Under the pieces are notes generated by a model that saw nothing but the letters and a program-made list of their open reading frames with translations, was not told the DNA's origin and made no database searches. From NCBI GenBank assembly GCA_030123565.1, contig CP126122.1:1-64000 (forward strand): a stretch of 64,000 nt of DNA. The letters are read 5' to 3'. Of the stretch, positions 17,719 through 27,494 are shown piece after piece. The position numbers and the translations under genes were made by a program. The stretch is from Nitrospira sp. (GTDB lineage Bacteria; Nitrospirota; Nitrospiria; Nitrospirales; Nitrospiraceae). Numbering within the stretch: the first letter of the stretch is position 1; each line of letters opens with the position of its first letter.

Positions 17719-19710
17719 GTGACCCGTCCGTTCACCCCATCGTTTACCGTCGCACAACGGCGCCTGCTGCTCTTTGCGGCTCACCTGGGGCTGGCCGCCC
17801 TGTCGAATTGGCTGGCCTTCCTCCTCCGTTTCGACGAAGACATTCCTTCCCAACAGTGGGACCTCTTCGCCTCCCTGCTTCCGCTGCTGTTGGTGGTCCG
17901 GGCGCTCGCCTTCTACCCCTTCCGGCTCTACGACGGCCTCTGGCGATACACGAGTCTCTGGGATGTCCGTGATCTGGCCCTCAGTATCGCGACGAGTACG
18001 TTCCTGTTTGCGGGACTGGTGCGGTTTGGGATGGGGATCCGGTCCTATCCCTCTTCCGTCTTTGTGATCGATGCCCTGTTGCTCCTGTGCCTGTTGACCG
18101 GCTTGCGGGTGCTGCCTCGGCTGGTCAGGGAATCGGGATGGATCGGGGCCGGTCGGAAGCGGGTGTTGATCGTCGGAGCCGGCGATGCCGGGGCCATGAT
18201 CGTGAGGGAAATGCGGAACAGTCCCTCATACGGCTACCGTCCGATCGGTTTCATCGACGACGATCCGGGGAAAATCGGTCATCACATTCACGGCATACGG
18301 GTGTTGGGAGGCAGGGAGAGTTTGCGCCGCATCATCGCCGAACAGGCTCCCGGCGTCGTGCTCGTCGCCATGCCGAGCGCCGCTCCCGCCACGGTTCGGG
18401 CGGTGGTGAAGGCCCTGGAGCCGTACGATCTTCCCATTCAAACCCTCCCGAACCTGCGGGACCTGCTGCAATGCCGGGTCGAAGTCAGCCAGATTCGCAA
18501 TCTTTCCATCGAGGACCTGCTGGACCGCGTTCCAGTAGACCTGGACCCGGAGCCGCTCAGGAAGCTGGTGCAGGGAGAACGGGTGCTGGTGACCGGGGCA
18601 GGTGGGTCGATCGGTTCGGAATTGTGCCGGCAAGTGGCCGGATTGTCTCCCGCGGCGCTGATCCTTCTCGATCGTTATGAAAACGGACTCTTTGCCGTCG
18701 CGAACGAATTGGCCGCCGCGGGCCATGGCTTCGTCGTTCCGCTGATCGGGGACATCACCGAGGTCGACCAGATGAACCGGTTGTTTGCCGAGTACCGGCC
18801 CACGCTGGTGTTCCATGCCGCCGCGCACAAACATGTGCCGCTGATGGAGGCGAATCCCTGTGAAGCGGTGCTGAACAATGTCGGAGGAACCAGAATCGTC
18901 GCCGAGGCGGCCCATCGGCATGAAGTTGCCCGGTTCATCTTCATCTCCACCGACAAGGCCGTCAACCCCGTGAGTGTGATGGGCGCGAGCAAGGGCGTCG
19001 CGGAACTGCTCCTCCAGGACCTGGGCCGATCATCACGAACCATTTTTGCGACGGTGCGATTCGGCAATGTCCTGGGCAGCAACGGCAGCGTCGTGCCGCT
19101 GTTTCTGGACCAGATCGGGGCGGGCGGCCCCGTGACGATCACCGACCCCGGCATGCGCCGCTACTTCATGTTGATCAGCGAGGCCGTGCATTTGGTGCTC
19201 CATGCGGCGCGATTGGCCCAGGGCGGGGAACTCTTCGTGCTGGAGATGGGCGAGCAAATCAGCGTGGTCGATCTGGCGCGAAACCTGATTCGGTTGTCGG
19301 GCCTTGTTCCCGACAAGGACATTGCCTTGACCTATCTCGGTCGCCGTCCCGGAGAAAAGTTGGTCGAGGAACTGGTGAGTCCCCATGAAACGGTGGAGCG
19401 GACGGCCGTGCCGAAGGTGCTCTGCGTGCGGCAGGGCCAAACGCGCGATCCGGCTCGCCTGCATACGCTCATCACGCGGTTGGAGGAGGCGGCGGCCGAG
19501 GGGAATGTGCCGGATCTGTCGGCCGCCCTCTGTGCCATTCTTCCTGCTTACCGTCCGTCCGGCTTGTCTCCATCCTCTCCTGCCGATGCCGTGATCGCCG
19601 CCGAACATCCGCCGACCGTTCCCGCAGGCAGGGACGAGGTTCCGGCGTTGCTCTCTGAAACAGCGTTGTCGCCTCAGCCTCCCCATGCTCACCATGTGTC
19701 CGCCTACTAG
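17719..19710 (+). CDS. CapD/WbpM-like nucleotide-sugar 4,6-dehydratase
   Basis: The 663-residue protein has four N-terminal membrane helices (to about residue 130), a first Rossmann region (VGAGDAGAMIVREM) and a large SDR domain starting VTGAGGSIGSELCRQ near residue 292. The active-site region FIFISTDKAVNPVSVMGASK has the Met-x-x-x-Lys arrangement of the FlaA1/WbpM branch instead of Tyr-x-x-x-Lys. It converts a UDP-HexNAc to the 4-keto-6-deoxy sugar at the inner membrane, the precursor for aminotransferases such as that at 15670. The Pro/Ala-rich C-terminal 60 residues are extra to the family. GTG start. Confidence 0.9.
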   Translation: MTRPFTPSFTVAQRRLLLFAAHLGLAALSNWLAFLLRFDEDIPSQQWDLFASLLPLLLVVRALAFYPFRLYDGLWRYTSLWDVRDLALSIATSTFLFAGLVRFGMGIRSYPSSVFVIDALLLLCLLTGLRVLPRLVRESGWIGAGRKRVLIVGAGDAGAMIVREMRNSPSYGYRPIGFIDDDPGKIGHHIHGIRVLGGRESLRRIIAEQAPGVVLVAMPSAAPATVRAVVKALEPYDLPIQTLPNLRDLLQCRVEVSQIRNLSIEDLLDRVPVDLDPEPLRKLVQGERVLVTGAGGSIGSELCRQVAGLSPAALILLDRYENGLFAVANELAAAGHGFVVPLIGDITEVDQMNRLFAEYRPTLVFHAAAHKHVPLMEANPCEAVLNNVGGTRIVAEAAHRHEVARFIFISTDKAVNPVSVMGASKGVAELLLQDLGRSSRTIFATVRFGNVLGSNGSVVPLFLDQIGAGGPVTITDPGMRRYFMLISEAVHLVLHAARLAQGGELFVLEMGEQISVVDLARNLIRLSGLVPDKDIALTYLGRRPGEKLVEELVSPHETVERTAVPKVLCVRQGQTRDPARLHTLITRLEEAAAEGNVPDLSAALCAILPAYRPSGLSPSSPADAVIAAEHPPTVPAGRDEVPALLSETALSPQPPHAHHVSAY

Positions 19711-19719
19711 AGCCCGGCA

Positions 19720-21360
19720 TTGCTCGTGAACGTCCGTCGTCGTTCATGCTGTCTCAGCCTCTGTCTGGCTCTATGGATGGCCTGGGGCGGGATCGCCTCG
19801 GCGTCCAGCAATGTGCCGCTGCACCACTGGAGTTACGACGCGATCGAGCGATTGGTGGCCCTGGACCTGATCGATCGCGCGATGGTGGTCGCGAAGCCCT
19901 ACAGCCGTCTTCAGGCCGCGAAATATATCGCCCGCGCAGTCGAGCTGGTGCGTGCCGACCAGGTTCCCATGGACGGAAGGGAAGAGATTGCCGAACCATT
20001 GCTGAGTCGCCTGATGACGGAATTTAGGCCTGAACTCATCCGGCTCGGGGTCGTGCGAGGATCGGCCGGGGACAAGGTCGGTCAGGTGCGCATCGGGGGG
20101 CGTCTCCAATCCGAATTCGATGCCTCCTCCATCGGCGGCGGCCAGACGGTCCGGTTCCGCGAAAATCGTGGCGGGGAATATTACGTCAACGGCGTTCAAA
20201 ACCAGACCGACGTGCGCGGATGGTTGGAGGTGAATGATTGGGCCGCGCTCATGGTGCAACCCAAGTTCATCAGCAATCGGCATCTGCTGGGCATCGGCGC
20301 CACCAACAACAGCCACAATTTCTATCTGCGGGAGTTCAGCCTGAAGCTGACCTATTGGAATATTTCGCTGGAAGCGGGGCGTGGAACCCAATGGTGGGGA
20401 CCGGGGTACCACGGCTCGTTGCTTCTCACGGACCATTCCTTTCCCATGGACATGATCAAGCTCGGCAGCGAAGAGCCCTTTCGCCTGCCAGGATTTCTCA
20501 GCGGTCTGGGACAGTGGAAGATCAATTCCTTTCTGGGCCGGTTCGAAGAGAACCGGGATTTCGCCCGTGCCAAGGTCTTCGGCCTGCGCCTCAGCTACCT
20601 GCCGGCCTCCTGGTTGGAACTCGGATTGACCCGTTTGACCCAGTTCGGCGGGCGTGGGCGAGATCAATCGTTTCCCGGTACGGTCGTCGATGCCTACTTC
20701 AATCCGCCGAATCAGACCGGGACTCAAGATGTCAATGAGCAGGCCATGGTGGATTTTCGAGCGAAGGTTCCCAAGGTGCCGTACCTGATTCCCTTTCCTG
20801 CCGGTCTCCAGATTTATGGGGAGTTGGGGACGGAGGACAAATGGTCGCAATTGCCCATCCCCAGTCGAGCGGCGATTCTGGGAGGCCTCTACATTCCGCA
20901 GGTGTTTCAGGGTGATACCATGGACCTGCGCATCGAATATGCCGACACGGATTTGGGGCGTCAGCGGCATCCCGAATTGACGCAGGTGTGGTACGACAAT
21001 GGAACCTACACCAGCGGGATGCGTTTCCGGGGGTTCCCCCTCGGTCACCATATGGGAACCGATGCAACCGATTTTTTCGTGCGCACCACCCGCTACCTGA
21101 CGGACTCGTTGCAGGTGGGGGCGAACTTCAATCTTCAGGAGCGGCAGCGCGGCCTGCCGGTCCATGAGAAAAAAAGAGAAGCGGCGGTCGACCTGACCTG
21201 GTGGTACTCCAAAGACGTGCAGTTCATGGCCGGGTACACCTTTCAACGTTTGACGAACCCGGGCCAGATATCGGAGATCACACCCTTTACCGAAACCTTT
21301 GCCGCCGGGGTGACCGCCAAGAACCATCTCCTATGGACCGCCGTGGCAGTGAGCTTTTAG
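19720..21360 (+). CDS. Wzi-family capsule assembly outer-membrane protein
   Basis: The 546-residue product has a signal peptide (CLALWMAWGGIASASS) and matches the capsule assembly protein Wzi family: an N-terminal helical segment (HHWSYDAIERLVALDLID), then a long barrel with GRGTQWWGPGYHGSLL and repeated aromatic strands. Wzi sits in the outer membrane and holds exported capsule at the surface. Its place between the dehydratase and the exporter gene fits. The start is uncertain: TTG at 19720 or GTG at 19726; neither has a clear Shine-Dalgarno. Confidence 0.8.
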   Translation: MLVNVRRRSCCLSLCLALWMAWGGIASASSNVPLHHWSYDAIERLVALDLIDRAMVVAKPYSRLQAAKYIARAVELVRADQVPMDGREEIAEPLLSRLMTEFRPELIRLGVVRGSAGDKVGQVRIGGRLQSEFDASSIGGGQTVRFRENRGGEYYVNGVQNQTDVRGWLEVNDWAALMVQPKFISNRHLLGIGATNNSHNFYLREFSLKLTYWNISLEAGRGTQWWGPGYHGSLLLTDHSFPMDMIKLGSEEPFRLPGFLSGLGQWKINSFLGRFEENRDFARAKVFGLRLSYLPASWLELGLTRLTQFGGRGRDQSFPGTVVDAYFNPPNQTGTQDVNEQAMVDFRAKVPKVPYLIPFPAGLQIYGELGTEDKWSQLPIPSRAAILGGLYIPQVFQGDTMDLRIEYADTDLGRQRHPELTQVWYDNGTYTSGMRFRGFPLGHHMGTDATDFFVRTTRYLTDSLQVGANFNLQERQRGLPVHEKKREAAVDLTWWYSKDVQFMAGYTFQRLTNPGQISEITPFTETFAAGVTAKNHLLWTAVAVSF

Positions 21361-21366
21361 TGTGAT

Positions 21367-21416
21367 GCCCCCTCACCGTCTCCTCTCCCCCGGTGGGGGA
21401 GAGGGCAAGGGAGAGG
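21367..21416. repeat. dispersed palindromic repeat, copy 2
   Basis: A 50-bp copy of the repeat at 3476-3524, starting GCCCCCTCACCGTCTCC with the palindromic core CTCTCCCCCGG.GGGGGAGAG. It differs by one C/T change and one added G. It lies between the Wzi-like and Wza-like genes and may act as a transcription-attenuating or mRNA-end hairpin, although no T-run follows. Confidence 0.7.
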
Positions 21417-21522
21417 GGGAGCCACCTCCCCTCTTTCCCCGGCTGGAGCGTTTGACTGTTTCGGTGATTTTGGATTAGAACCTACAGTCCGTTATCCACA
21501 GGGTCAGCCTGGCCTAGGGCCT

Positions 21523-24135
21523 ATGTCGCACCGGTCCACACAGCGTTTGTTCCTTGTCGATGCTCGAAGGCCGACAGCGTGCTGGATGCAGGTGGTGGTC
21601 TGGCTGCTGATCGTCAGCGTGCTCCTGCCCCCGTCCCTGTTGGCGCAGACCTTGACCAACCCCAACGCGAGCCCCACTCTTCCGTCGCTCCCTTCAGCCG
21701 GCAGCCCCTCTCTCGGGAGCCAGATCCCGCCTGGCTTTCCATTTGGAAGTTATGGGTTACCGACTCCCCCCGGCCAAGCCATCGTGACCAACCCGACCGC
21801 CACCCAGCCGATCGTGCCGCAGCATACTCCCTGTCCGATTCCGACGGCGCCGGACCTCTCGCCCGAGAACACTGTGCCGAACCTCAACGACTATTGGCCC
21901 ATGGCGGCCAACAGTCTGCTCCCCTCGTCGGTCGAGCAACGGATGAAGCAGGAAGAAGAAGAGCGCGATCGCCAACTCGAACGGGTGCAGGCGGAAAAGG
22001 AAAAACGCGAGTTGGAACACCAGACCCAGGTCGAGCGTGAAAAAAAAGGCGTGTCACAATTGCAGACGCTGCAATCGACCATGCAGGGCATCGGCCCTGG
22101 TGTCGCGCAGCAGGGCCAGCAGAAGCTGCAGGTGGAGAAAAAGCCCTTTACGGCGGAGTTGCTTCGACACCAGGATTTTTCCGTGGAGGAGGCCTTTGCG
22201 CAATTCTCGGTGTTGCAGGGGGTCAGAAGCCGATTGAAACAATACGGGTATGATTTTTTCGATGCCCATGCCGGCGGCTTTACCTCCCTCCAGGATGTCC
22301 CGGTCGGGCCCGACTACGTGATCGGGCCGCAGGACTCCCTCGCCGTGCACATCTGGAATGTGCCGGACCACAATTTCAATCGCAGCTACATCGCACCGGT
22401 CGAACGGGATGGGATGGTGGTCATCCCGCAGGTGGGGGCCATTCCCGTCGGAGGCCAGACCTTCGCGCAGGCTGAACGAACCATTCACGCCCGGCTCAGC
22501 ACCTTGCTGAAGCGGTTTGAATTGCATGTGTCGATGGCCCGGATCCGCACGATGAAGGTCTACGTGGTCGGGGAAGTCGCCAGGCCCGGTGCCTACGAAC
22601 TCAGCGCGCTGGCCACGGCGTCGAATGCGATTTATGCGGCCTGCGGCCCATCCCGATCCGGTTCGCTGCGGCAAGTGAAGATCATGCGCGAGGGCAAAGC
22701 CATCGGGCAATTGGACCTCTATGAGTTTCTCCTGCAAGGGGATCGACGGCAGGATCTTCGCCTCCAGGCCGGTGACGTGGTGCTGGTTCCGCCGCTGGGC
22801 CCGGTGGTGGCGATCAGCGGGTCGGTCAAACGGCCGGCCATCTATGAACTGAAGCCTGGATCCCGCCTGACGGAACTGCTGGCGTTGGCCGGCGGCCTGA
22901 CGCCCCTGTCTGATCGTCGGCGGTGCCATCTGTTTCGCCAGGATCCCGCGTTGAAGGAGCGCATCATGATCGACGTCGATCTGGTCCGGGCCTTCGCCTC
23001 GCAGGGAGAGGAGAAGAGTCGTCTCGGAGTGGAAGGCGGTGACCCGATCCTGCTCGACGGCGATTACGTGCGGATCGCGACGTTGCCGACACAGGTGGTG
23101 AACGTGGTCAGTCTGGTCGGCGCGGTCAAGAGCCCCGGCCCGTATGAGTATCGTGCCGGCATGAGGGTGAAGGACATTCTGACGCCCGAGCAGCTCACCG
23201 TCGATGCCTATGCCGATCGCGCCGAAATCATCCGGACCGATTCGGTCTCGTATCAAACCAAGGTCATCCAGTTCAGCCCCAAGGCGGCCTTCGAGGGAAG
23301 CGAGACCGACAACCACCCATTGACCAGACTGGATCAGGTCGTGGTCGCGAGCCAACTGCGGCCTCCGGCCCTGGTCTTGGTGGAAGGGGAGGTGCGGCGC
23401 GCCGGGTACTTCACGATTGAAACGGGGGAGCGCCTCAGCTCCGTCTTGAAGCGGGCCGGCGGCTTCACGAGGAATGCGTTCCCGAACGGCATCATGCTCG
23501 TGCGCGAATCGGTCAAGGTCAGGCAACAGGCTGAACTCGACCGCTTCATCGCCTCCGAGCGGCAACGGTTGACGGCTCAATCAGCCGGGATCGCCGCCGG
23601 AACCGCCGGGCTGACGGCTTCTGCTGCCTTTGCCACCAGCGGAGCCCTTGCGGAACAGCAGGTACTGTCGTTGCGTCTGCAACAACTGGAAGCCATCGCG
23701 TCGCGAGTCGAGTTGGGCCGTGTCGTGGTCCGCCTGGATTCCATCGAGCAACTCGAAGGTACAGTGGATGACATCATACTGGAGGCACGTGATCGGGTCA
23801 CGATTCCGACTCCTCCCCAAACCGTCGGCATCATCGGCTCCGTGAAGAACCCCAGCACCGTCGTCTATCGTCCCGGATTGGAACTCGACGAGTATCTGCG
23901 GCAGGCCGGCGGCATCACCGAAGATGCCAACAAGCGCGAAATGTACGTGATGCGCGCGAATGGGACGACTGATGCGGCCTATCTCTATGCGAAGGAGATG
24001 CGTCCCGGCGACACGATCGTGGTTCCGCAGAAGGTCGAAGCGCGTCCGCCGCAGTTGGCGTTGTGGCAGACGGTGGCCAGCATCATCGGAAGCCTCGCGC
24101 TGACGGCGGCGGGAATCGCGGTAGTAGGAAGATAA
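21523..24135 (+). CDS. polysaccharide export protein with SLBB domains (Wza-like)
   Basis: The 870-residue exported protein has a signal peptide (VVVWLLIVSVLLPPSLLAQ), a Pro-rich stretch, a charged coiled coil at about residues 140-180, and then a Poly_export domain beginning YVIGPQDSLAVHIWN near 266. Several SLBB repeats follow, marked by VYVVGEVARPGAYEL, VVAISGSVKRPAIYEL, VSLVGAVKSPGPYEY, LVEGEVRRAGYFTI and VGIIGSVKNPSTVVY. A hydrophobic C-terminal helix ends the protein. It would form the outer-membrane export channel for the polymer. It is much longer than E. coli Wza (379 residues) because of the extra SLBB repeats and the coiled coil. Confidence 0.9.
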   Translation: MSHRSTQRLFLVDARRPTACWMQVVVWLLIVSVLLPPSLLAQTLTNPNASPTLPSLPSAGSPSLGSQIPPGFPFGSYGLPTPPGQAIVTNPTATQPIVPQHTPCPIPTAPDLSPENTVPNLNDYWPMAANSLLPSSVEQRMKQEEEERDRQLERVQAEKEKRELEHQTQVEREKKGVSQLQTLQSTMQGIGPGVAQQGQQKLQVEKKPFTAELLRHQDFSVEEAFAQFSVLQGVRSRLKQYGYDFFDAHAGGFTSLQDVPVGPDYVIGPQDSLAVHIWNVPDHNFNRSYIAPVERDGMVVIPQVGAIPVGGQTFAQAERTIHARLSTLLKRFELHVSMARIRTMKVYVVGEVARPGAYELSALATASNAIYAACGPSRSGSLRQVKIMREGKAIGQLDLYEFLLQGDRRQDLRLQAGDVVLVPPLGPVVAISGSVKRPAIYELKPGSRLTELLALAGGLTPLSDRRRCHLFRQDPALKERIMIDVDLVRAFASQGEEKSRLGVEGGDPILLDGDYVRIATLPTQVVNVVSLVGAVKSPGPYEYRAGMRVKDILTPEQLTVDAYADRAEIIRTDSVSYQTKVIQFSPKAAFEGSETDNHPLTRLDQVVVASQLRPPALVLVEGEVRRAGYFTIETGERLSSVLKRAGGFTRNAFPNGIMLVRESVKVRQQAELDRFIASERQRLTAQSAGIAAGTAGLTASAAFATSGALAEQQVLSLRLQQLEAIASRVELGRVVVRLDSIEQLEGTVDDIILEARDRVTIPTPPQTVGIIGSVKNPSTVVYRPGLELDEYLRQAGGITEDANKREMYVMRANGTTDAAYLYAKEMRPGDTIVVPQKVEARPPQLALWQTVASIIGSLALTAAGIAVVGR

Positions 24136-24141
24136 GAAGAA

Positions 24142-24190
24142 GTGAAGCGTGAAGCGTGAAGCGTGAAGCGTGAAGCGTGAAGCGTGAAGA
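24142..24190 (+). repeat. heptanucleotide tandem repeat (GTGAAGC)n
   Basis: Six perfect copies of GTGAAGC at 24142-24183 and a seventh with one change, directly after the exporter stop codon. The array lies in the 225-bp gap before the Wzz-like gene, which also holds a second heptamer array at 24306-24354. Confidence 0.95.
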
Positions 24191-24305
24191 AGTCACGCTA
24201 AGGAAGGTCTGATTAATTCGAAGTTCCAGACAGCGATGAGTTAGATTCCCTGTGTTTTAGATGCCGACTGATCAAAATCGGGAATTAATCAGAGCTTCCC
24301 TAACG

Positions 24306-24354
24306 ACGAGATACGAACGACGAAACACGAGATACGCTCCACGATTGACGGTGT
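24306..24354 (+). repeat. degenerate heptamer array (ACGANNN)n
   Basis: Seven in-phase heptamers, ACGAGAT ACGAACG ACGAAAC and so on, ending about 6 bases before the Wzz-like start codon. The same ACGANNN period recurs at 26748-26782. Confidence 0.75.
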
Positions 24355-24360
24355 AAGCAT

Positions 24361-25587
24361 ATGGATTGGCAGTCAGACAGGCCCCAAGCGCTCATGGATC
24401 CTCCGCCTTCCCAAGCGGAGCGGGCCTCTGTCTCAGACGGCGCCACTCTCTTCGACTATTGGGATGTCCTGACCAAGCACCGTCGGTTGGTCGGTGGTCT
24501 GTGTCTAGCAGGCATGTTGGCGGCGTTGGGCATCAGTCTGCTGCTGCCGAATGTGTACGAATCGACCGCGTCGATCCTGCCGCAGTTGGATTCGAAAGAA
24601 ATGGGAACGCTGGCGACGCTGTTGGCCTCGCCGGCAGCCGGAGGCATGGCCCAAAACCTCGGCCTGGGATTGCCTGCGATGCCGACGACCCCGACGGATG
24701 TGTTCGTGTCGATTTTGAAATCGCGGGTCATGGCGGACGAGGTCATCGGGCGATTCAAGCTGATGGATCGCTATCGAGAGAAGACCATGGTCGAAACCCG
24801 CAAGGAGTTGGAAGATCACATTCGCATCACGGTGACGAAGGAGAAGGTCATCAAGGTTGCCGTGGAAGATGAGGATCCGCAGGTGGCCGCCGACATGGCG
24901 AATTTTTATGTGGCCAACCTGGACCGTTTGAACCGGACCGTGACCGTCAGCAAAGCTGGGCAGAATCGCGCCTTCATCGAACGGCGGTTGGGTGAAACGA
25001 TGGAGACTATGGCGAAGGCGGAGGATGCGCTCCGGGAATTTCAGACGAAGAACCGGACGGTGGCGGTTGAGGCGCAGGCGAAGGTCATGATCGAGGCGGC
25101 GGCGATCCTGCAAGGTCAGATCACGGCTCAGGAGGTGCAGTACCAGGTGATGGGGACCTATCTTTCGCCGGACAATCCTGATGTGGCGCGGATCCGCTCG
25201 AACATTGAAGAATTGAAAAAGCAGCTCTCTACCATGGAAACCGGCAAGGGCGGGAAGGGACAACTGCCGGGCGACCGGCTTCATCCCGCCATGACCACGG
25301 TGCCGGACCTGGCCCTGCAGTTCGCACGGCTCTATCGGCAGGTGAAGGTGCAGGAGACGCTCTTCACCTTGCTGACCTCCCAGCATGAACAGGCCAAAAT
25401 TGCGGAGGCTCGGGATACCCCGACCGTGCAGGTGTTGGACCAGGGGATTCCGGCCGATAAGCGGACTCGTCCGCGCCTGTTGCTCAACACGGCGGTCGCC
25501 GGCCTTTTAGCCCTGGTGATCGGAGTGTTTCTCGCCTTTTTCTTGGATTACCGTGCGCGGGTTCGGCCTGCCCTGCCACTCTCCTGA
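24361..25587 (+). CDS. Wzz-family chain-length determinant
   Basis: The 408-residue inner-membrane protein has the polysaccharide co-polymerase layout: a first membrane helix (GGLCLAGMLAALGISLLLP, about residues 47-65), a large periplasmic region with coiled-coil helices (about 170-300), and a second helix near the C-terminus (LLLNTAVAGLLALVIGVFLAFFLDY). The Pro-rich motif before the last helix (DQGIPADKRTRPR) is typical of Wzz. No cytoplasmic tyrosine-kinase domain is fused and none is encoded nearby. It would set polymer length together with the Wzy-like protein and the exporter. Confidence 0.88.
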   Translation: MDWQSDRPQALMDPPPSQAERASVSDGATLFDYWDVLTKHRRLVGGLCLAGMLAALGISLLLPNVYESTASILPQLDSKEMGTLATLLASPAAGGMAQNLGLGLPAMPTTPTDVFVSILKSRVMADEVIGRFKLMDRYREKTMVETRKELEDHIRITVTKEKVIKVAVEDEDPQVAADMANFYVANLDRLNRTVTVSKAGQNRAFIERRLGETMETMAKAEDALREFQTKNRTVAVEAQAKVMIEAAAILQGQITAQEVQYQVMGTYLSPDNPDVARIRSNIEELKKQLSTMETGKGGKGQLPGDRLHPAMTTVPDLALQFARLYRQVKVQETLFTLLTSQHEQAKIAEARDTPTVQVLDQGIPADKRTRPRLLLNTAVAGLLALVIGVFLAFFLDYRARVRPALPLS

Positions 25588-25697
25588 GAAATTGACGATT
25601 TTTCAACGACAATGGTAGAATTCAAACCGTTCATCCGCTAGAGGCCGACGCTCTCAGCCGCTGACCATTTTCACACTTATGAGAATAGGAGAAAGGG

Positions 25698-26714
25698 ATG
25701 GCTGTTCCAGTCTCCCAGATGTATACAGTGACCAAGTATGTGTTGACCCAGAAACTCAGGGGGGTCAAACGGTACCCGCTCGTGCTCATGCTCGAGCCCT
25801 TGTTTCGCTGCAATCTCGCCTGCGCCGGTTGCGGTAAGATTCAATATCCGGACCATGTGCTGGACAAGCGGTTGACGCCGGAACAATGTTGGGCTGCGGC
25901 AGATGAATGTGGCGCGCCCATCATCAGCATTCCCGGCGGCGAGCCGTTGATCCATCCGGAGATGCCGGAGATCGTGCGCGGGCTCGTGGCCCGTCAGAAG
26001 TACGTCTACCTCTGCACGAATGCGATTCTGCTGGAGAGAAAGCTCGACGAGTACCAGGCGTCGAAGTTTCTCACCTTCAGCGTGCACATGGACGGACTGA
26101 AGGACGAGCATGACCTGGCGGTCTGCCGCGACGGGGTCTACGATGTGGCGGTCAAGGCCATCAAGGCCGCGCTGAAACGCGGCCATCGGGTCACGACCAA
26201 CACGACCCTGTTCGACGACGCCAATCCGGAGCGGGTGCGGAAGTTTTTCGACGAGATGATGGCACTCGGCGTCGAGGGGATGATGATTTCGCCCGGCTAC
26301 AGCTACCAGAAGGCGCCGGACCAGCAGCATTTTCTCAAGCGCAGTCGCACGACGGAGTTGTTCTCCAAGATTCTGAGCAATCGGAAGCGCGGCTGGCAGT
26401 TCAATCAGTCGCCGTTGTTTTTGGAATTCCTCATGGGGAGGCGTGAATATCAATGTACGCCCTGGGGGAATCCGACCTACAACGTCTTTGGATGGCAACG
26501 ACCCTGTTATTTGCTCCAGGAAGGCTACGCTTCCAGCTTCCGCGAGCTGATGGAGAAGACCGCCTGGGACTCCTACGGCACCGGGCGCAACGAAAAATGC
26601 GCGGATTGCATGGTGCACTGCGGCTATGAAGCCTCGGCGGTGGAAGACACGTTCGGGTCCCTGTCCGGGTTTGCGAAGACAGTGAAGATCACGTTGTTGC
26701 CGAATGCCAGATAG
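25698..26714 (+). CDS. hpnH: adenosyl-hopene transferase HpnH (radical SAM)
   Basis: The 338-residue protein is a clear HpnH: its first residues (AVPVSQMYTVTKYV) and the radical-SAM cluster CNLACAGC (Cys38, Cys42, Cys45) are those of the family. GGEPLIHPE follows, and a Cys-rich C-terminal part (YQCTPWGNP, CADCMVHCGYE) carries further conserved cysteines. HpnH joins a 5'-deoxyadenosyl radical to diploptene, the first step in making C35 extended hopanoids for the outer membrane. A good Shine-Dalgarno (AGGAGAAAGGG) precedes the ATG. No other hopanoid gene is in this window. Confidence 0.95.
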   Translation: MAVPVSQMYTVTKYVLTQKLRGVKRYPLVLMLEPLFRCNLACAGCGKIQYPDHVLDKRLTPEQCWAAADECGAPIISIPGGEPLIHPEMPEIVRGLVARQKYVYLCTNAILLERKLDEYQASKFLTFSVHMDGLKDEHDLAVCRDGVYDVAVKAIKAALKRGHRVTTNTTLFDDANPERVRKFFDEMMALGVEGMMISPGYSYQKAPDQQHFLKRSRTTELFSKILSNRKRGWQFNQSPLFLEFLMGRREYQCTPWGNPTYNVFGWQRPCYLLQEGYASSFRELMEKTAWDSYGTGRNEKCADCMVHCGYEASAVEDTFGSLSGFAKTVKITLLPNAR

Positions 26715-26747
26715 CGTGAAGCCGTCTTTAACTGCCAGCGAATCTTC

Positions 26748-26782
26748 ACGAAATACGAAATACGAGATACGATTCACGAGTC
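26748..26782 (+). repeat. degenerate heptamer array (ACGANNN)n, second site
   Basis: Five in-phase heptamers: ACGAAAT, ACGAAAT, ACGAGAT, ACGATTC and ACGAGTC. They lie between hpnH and the next gene and match the period and consensus of 24306-24354. Confidence 0.75.
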
Positions 26783-26820
26783 ACGGTTTTTGAGATACAA
26801 ACGATGAGGGACGTTTTCCT

Positions 26821-27210
26821 ATGACTGACGCCAAGTACCATGCGCCGGAGCAGGGCAGCCTCGCAGGGCGGGTGTTCCGCCCTGCCTCCCTCGACGAATT
26901 GCGAGAAGCGATCGAACTCGCATTCGATTATCGCGGGGATGTCACCGTCGAGCTGAAGTCGGGCGGCCAGGTCACGGGGTATCTCTTCAACCGAACGGCG
27001 ACCGGAGAACAACCCACCATCGAACTCTTCCCGGCAACCGGCAGCGGGACCATGACGATTCCCTTCTCAGAGGTGGCGGCGATCGCCTTCACCGGTGAAG
27101 ACACGGCCACGGGGAAATCCTGGGAAGCCTGGGTGGCCAAAAAAGACTCGGAACGACAGCGGGAAGTGGACCGGGTGGAGGCGGAAGCCAAGGCCCGAGG
27201 CCACCTGTAG
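26821..27210 (+). CDS. conserved small protein, possible Sm-like/SH3-type barrel
   Basis: The 129-residue cytoplasmic protein has no signal or membrane helix. The middle part (DVTVELKSGGQVTGYLFNR...TIPFSEVAAIAFTGED) has the strand pattern of a small Sm-like or SH3-type barrel, and the C-terminus (about residues 103-129) is a charged helix. I do not recognise a named family. It follows hpnH in the same direction but is separated by a heptamer array, so co-transcription is unclear. Confidence 0.6.
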   Translation: MTDAKYHAPEQGSLAGRVFRPASLDELREAIELAFDYRGDVTVELKSGGQVTGYLFNRTATGEQPTIELFPATGSGTMTIPFSEVAAIAFTGEDTATGKSWEAWVAKKDSERQREVDRVEAEAKARGHL

Positions 27211-27494
27211 TCGCCGGCGCTCATGCCGCGCAGATCGTTTCCGAACGTGGCCGTGGCGGTGTTTTTCATCTCTGCCCCTCATCAATTCTCTCCACTCGCC
27301 GTCTGAACCAGCCCTGTTGTTTTCCTTGAGGCTCCCTCCGTTTGACCTGATCCATTTTGTTGACAAAGAGGGGGGGCTATGCTAGAAGGATCGGCCTCAA
27401 ATTTTGGCTAGGCTCGTGTCGATGCGGCCTCTCGGAGCATGGTCTTGAAGAGAGCAGGAGTGAGGCCAAAATAGTCCGGATACGAGCCATACGT

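Noticed and set aside
19771..21327. 518-residue minus-strand frame
   Set aside because: Antisense of the Wzi-like gene, which has a signal peptide and barrel strands.
24142..24190. Possible CRISPR array
   Set aside because: The period is 7 bases with no spacers and no cas gene is present.
27360..27388. TTGACA followed by TATGCT as a promoter for the exported protein at 27495
   Set aside because: The spacer is only about 12 bases; shifting to a normal spacer gives a poor -10 (TAGAAG).
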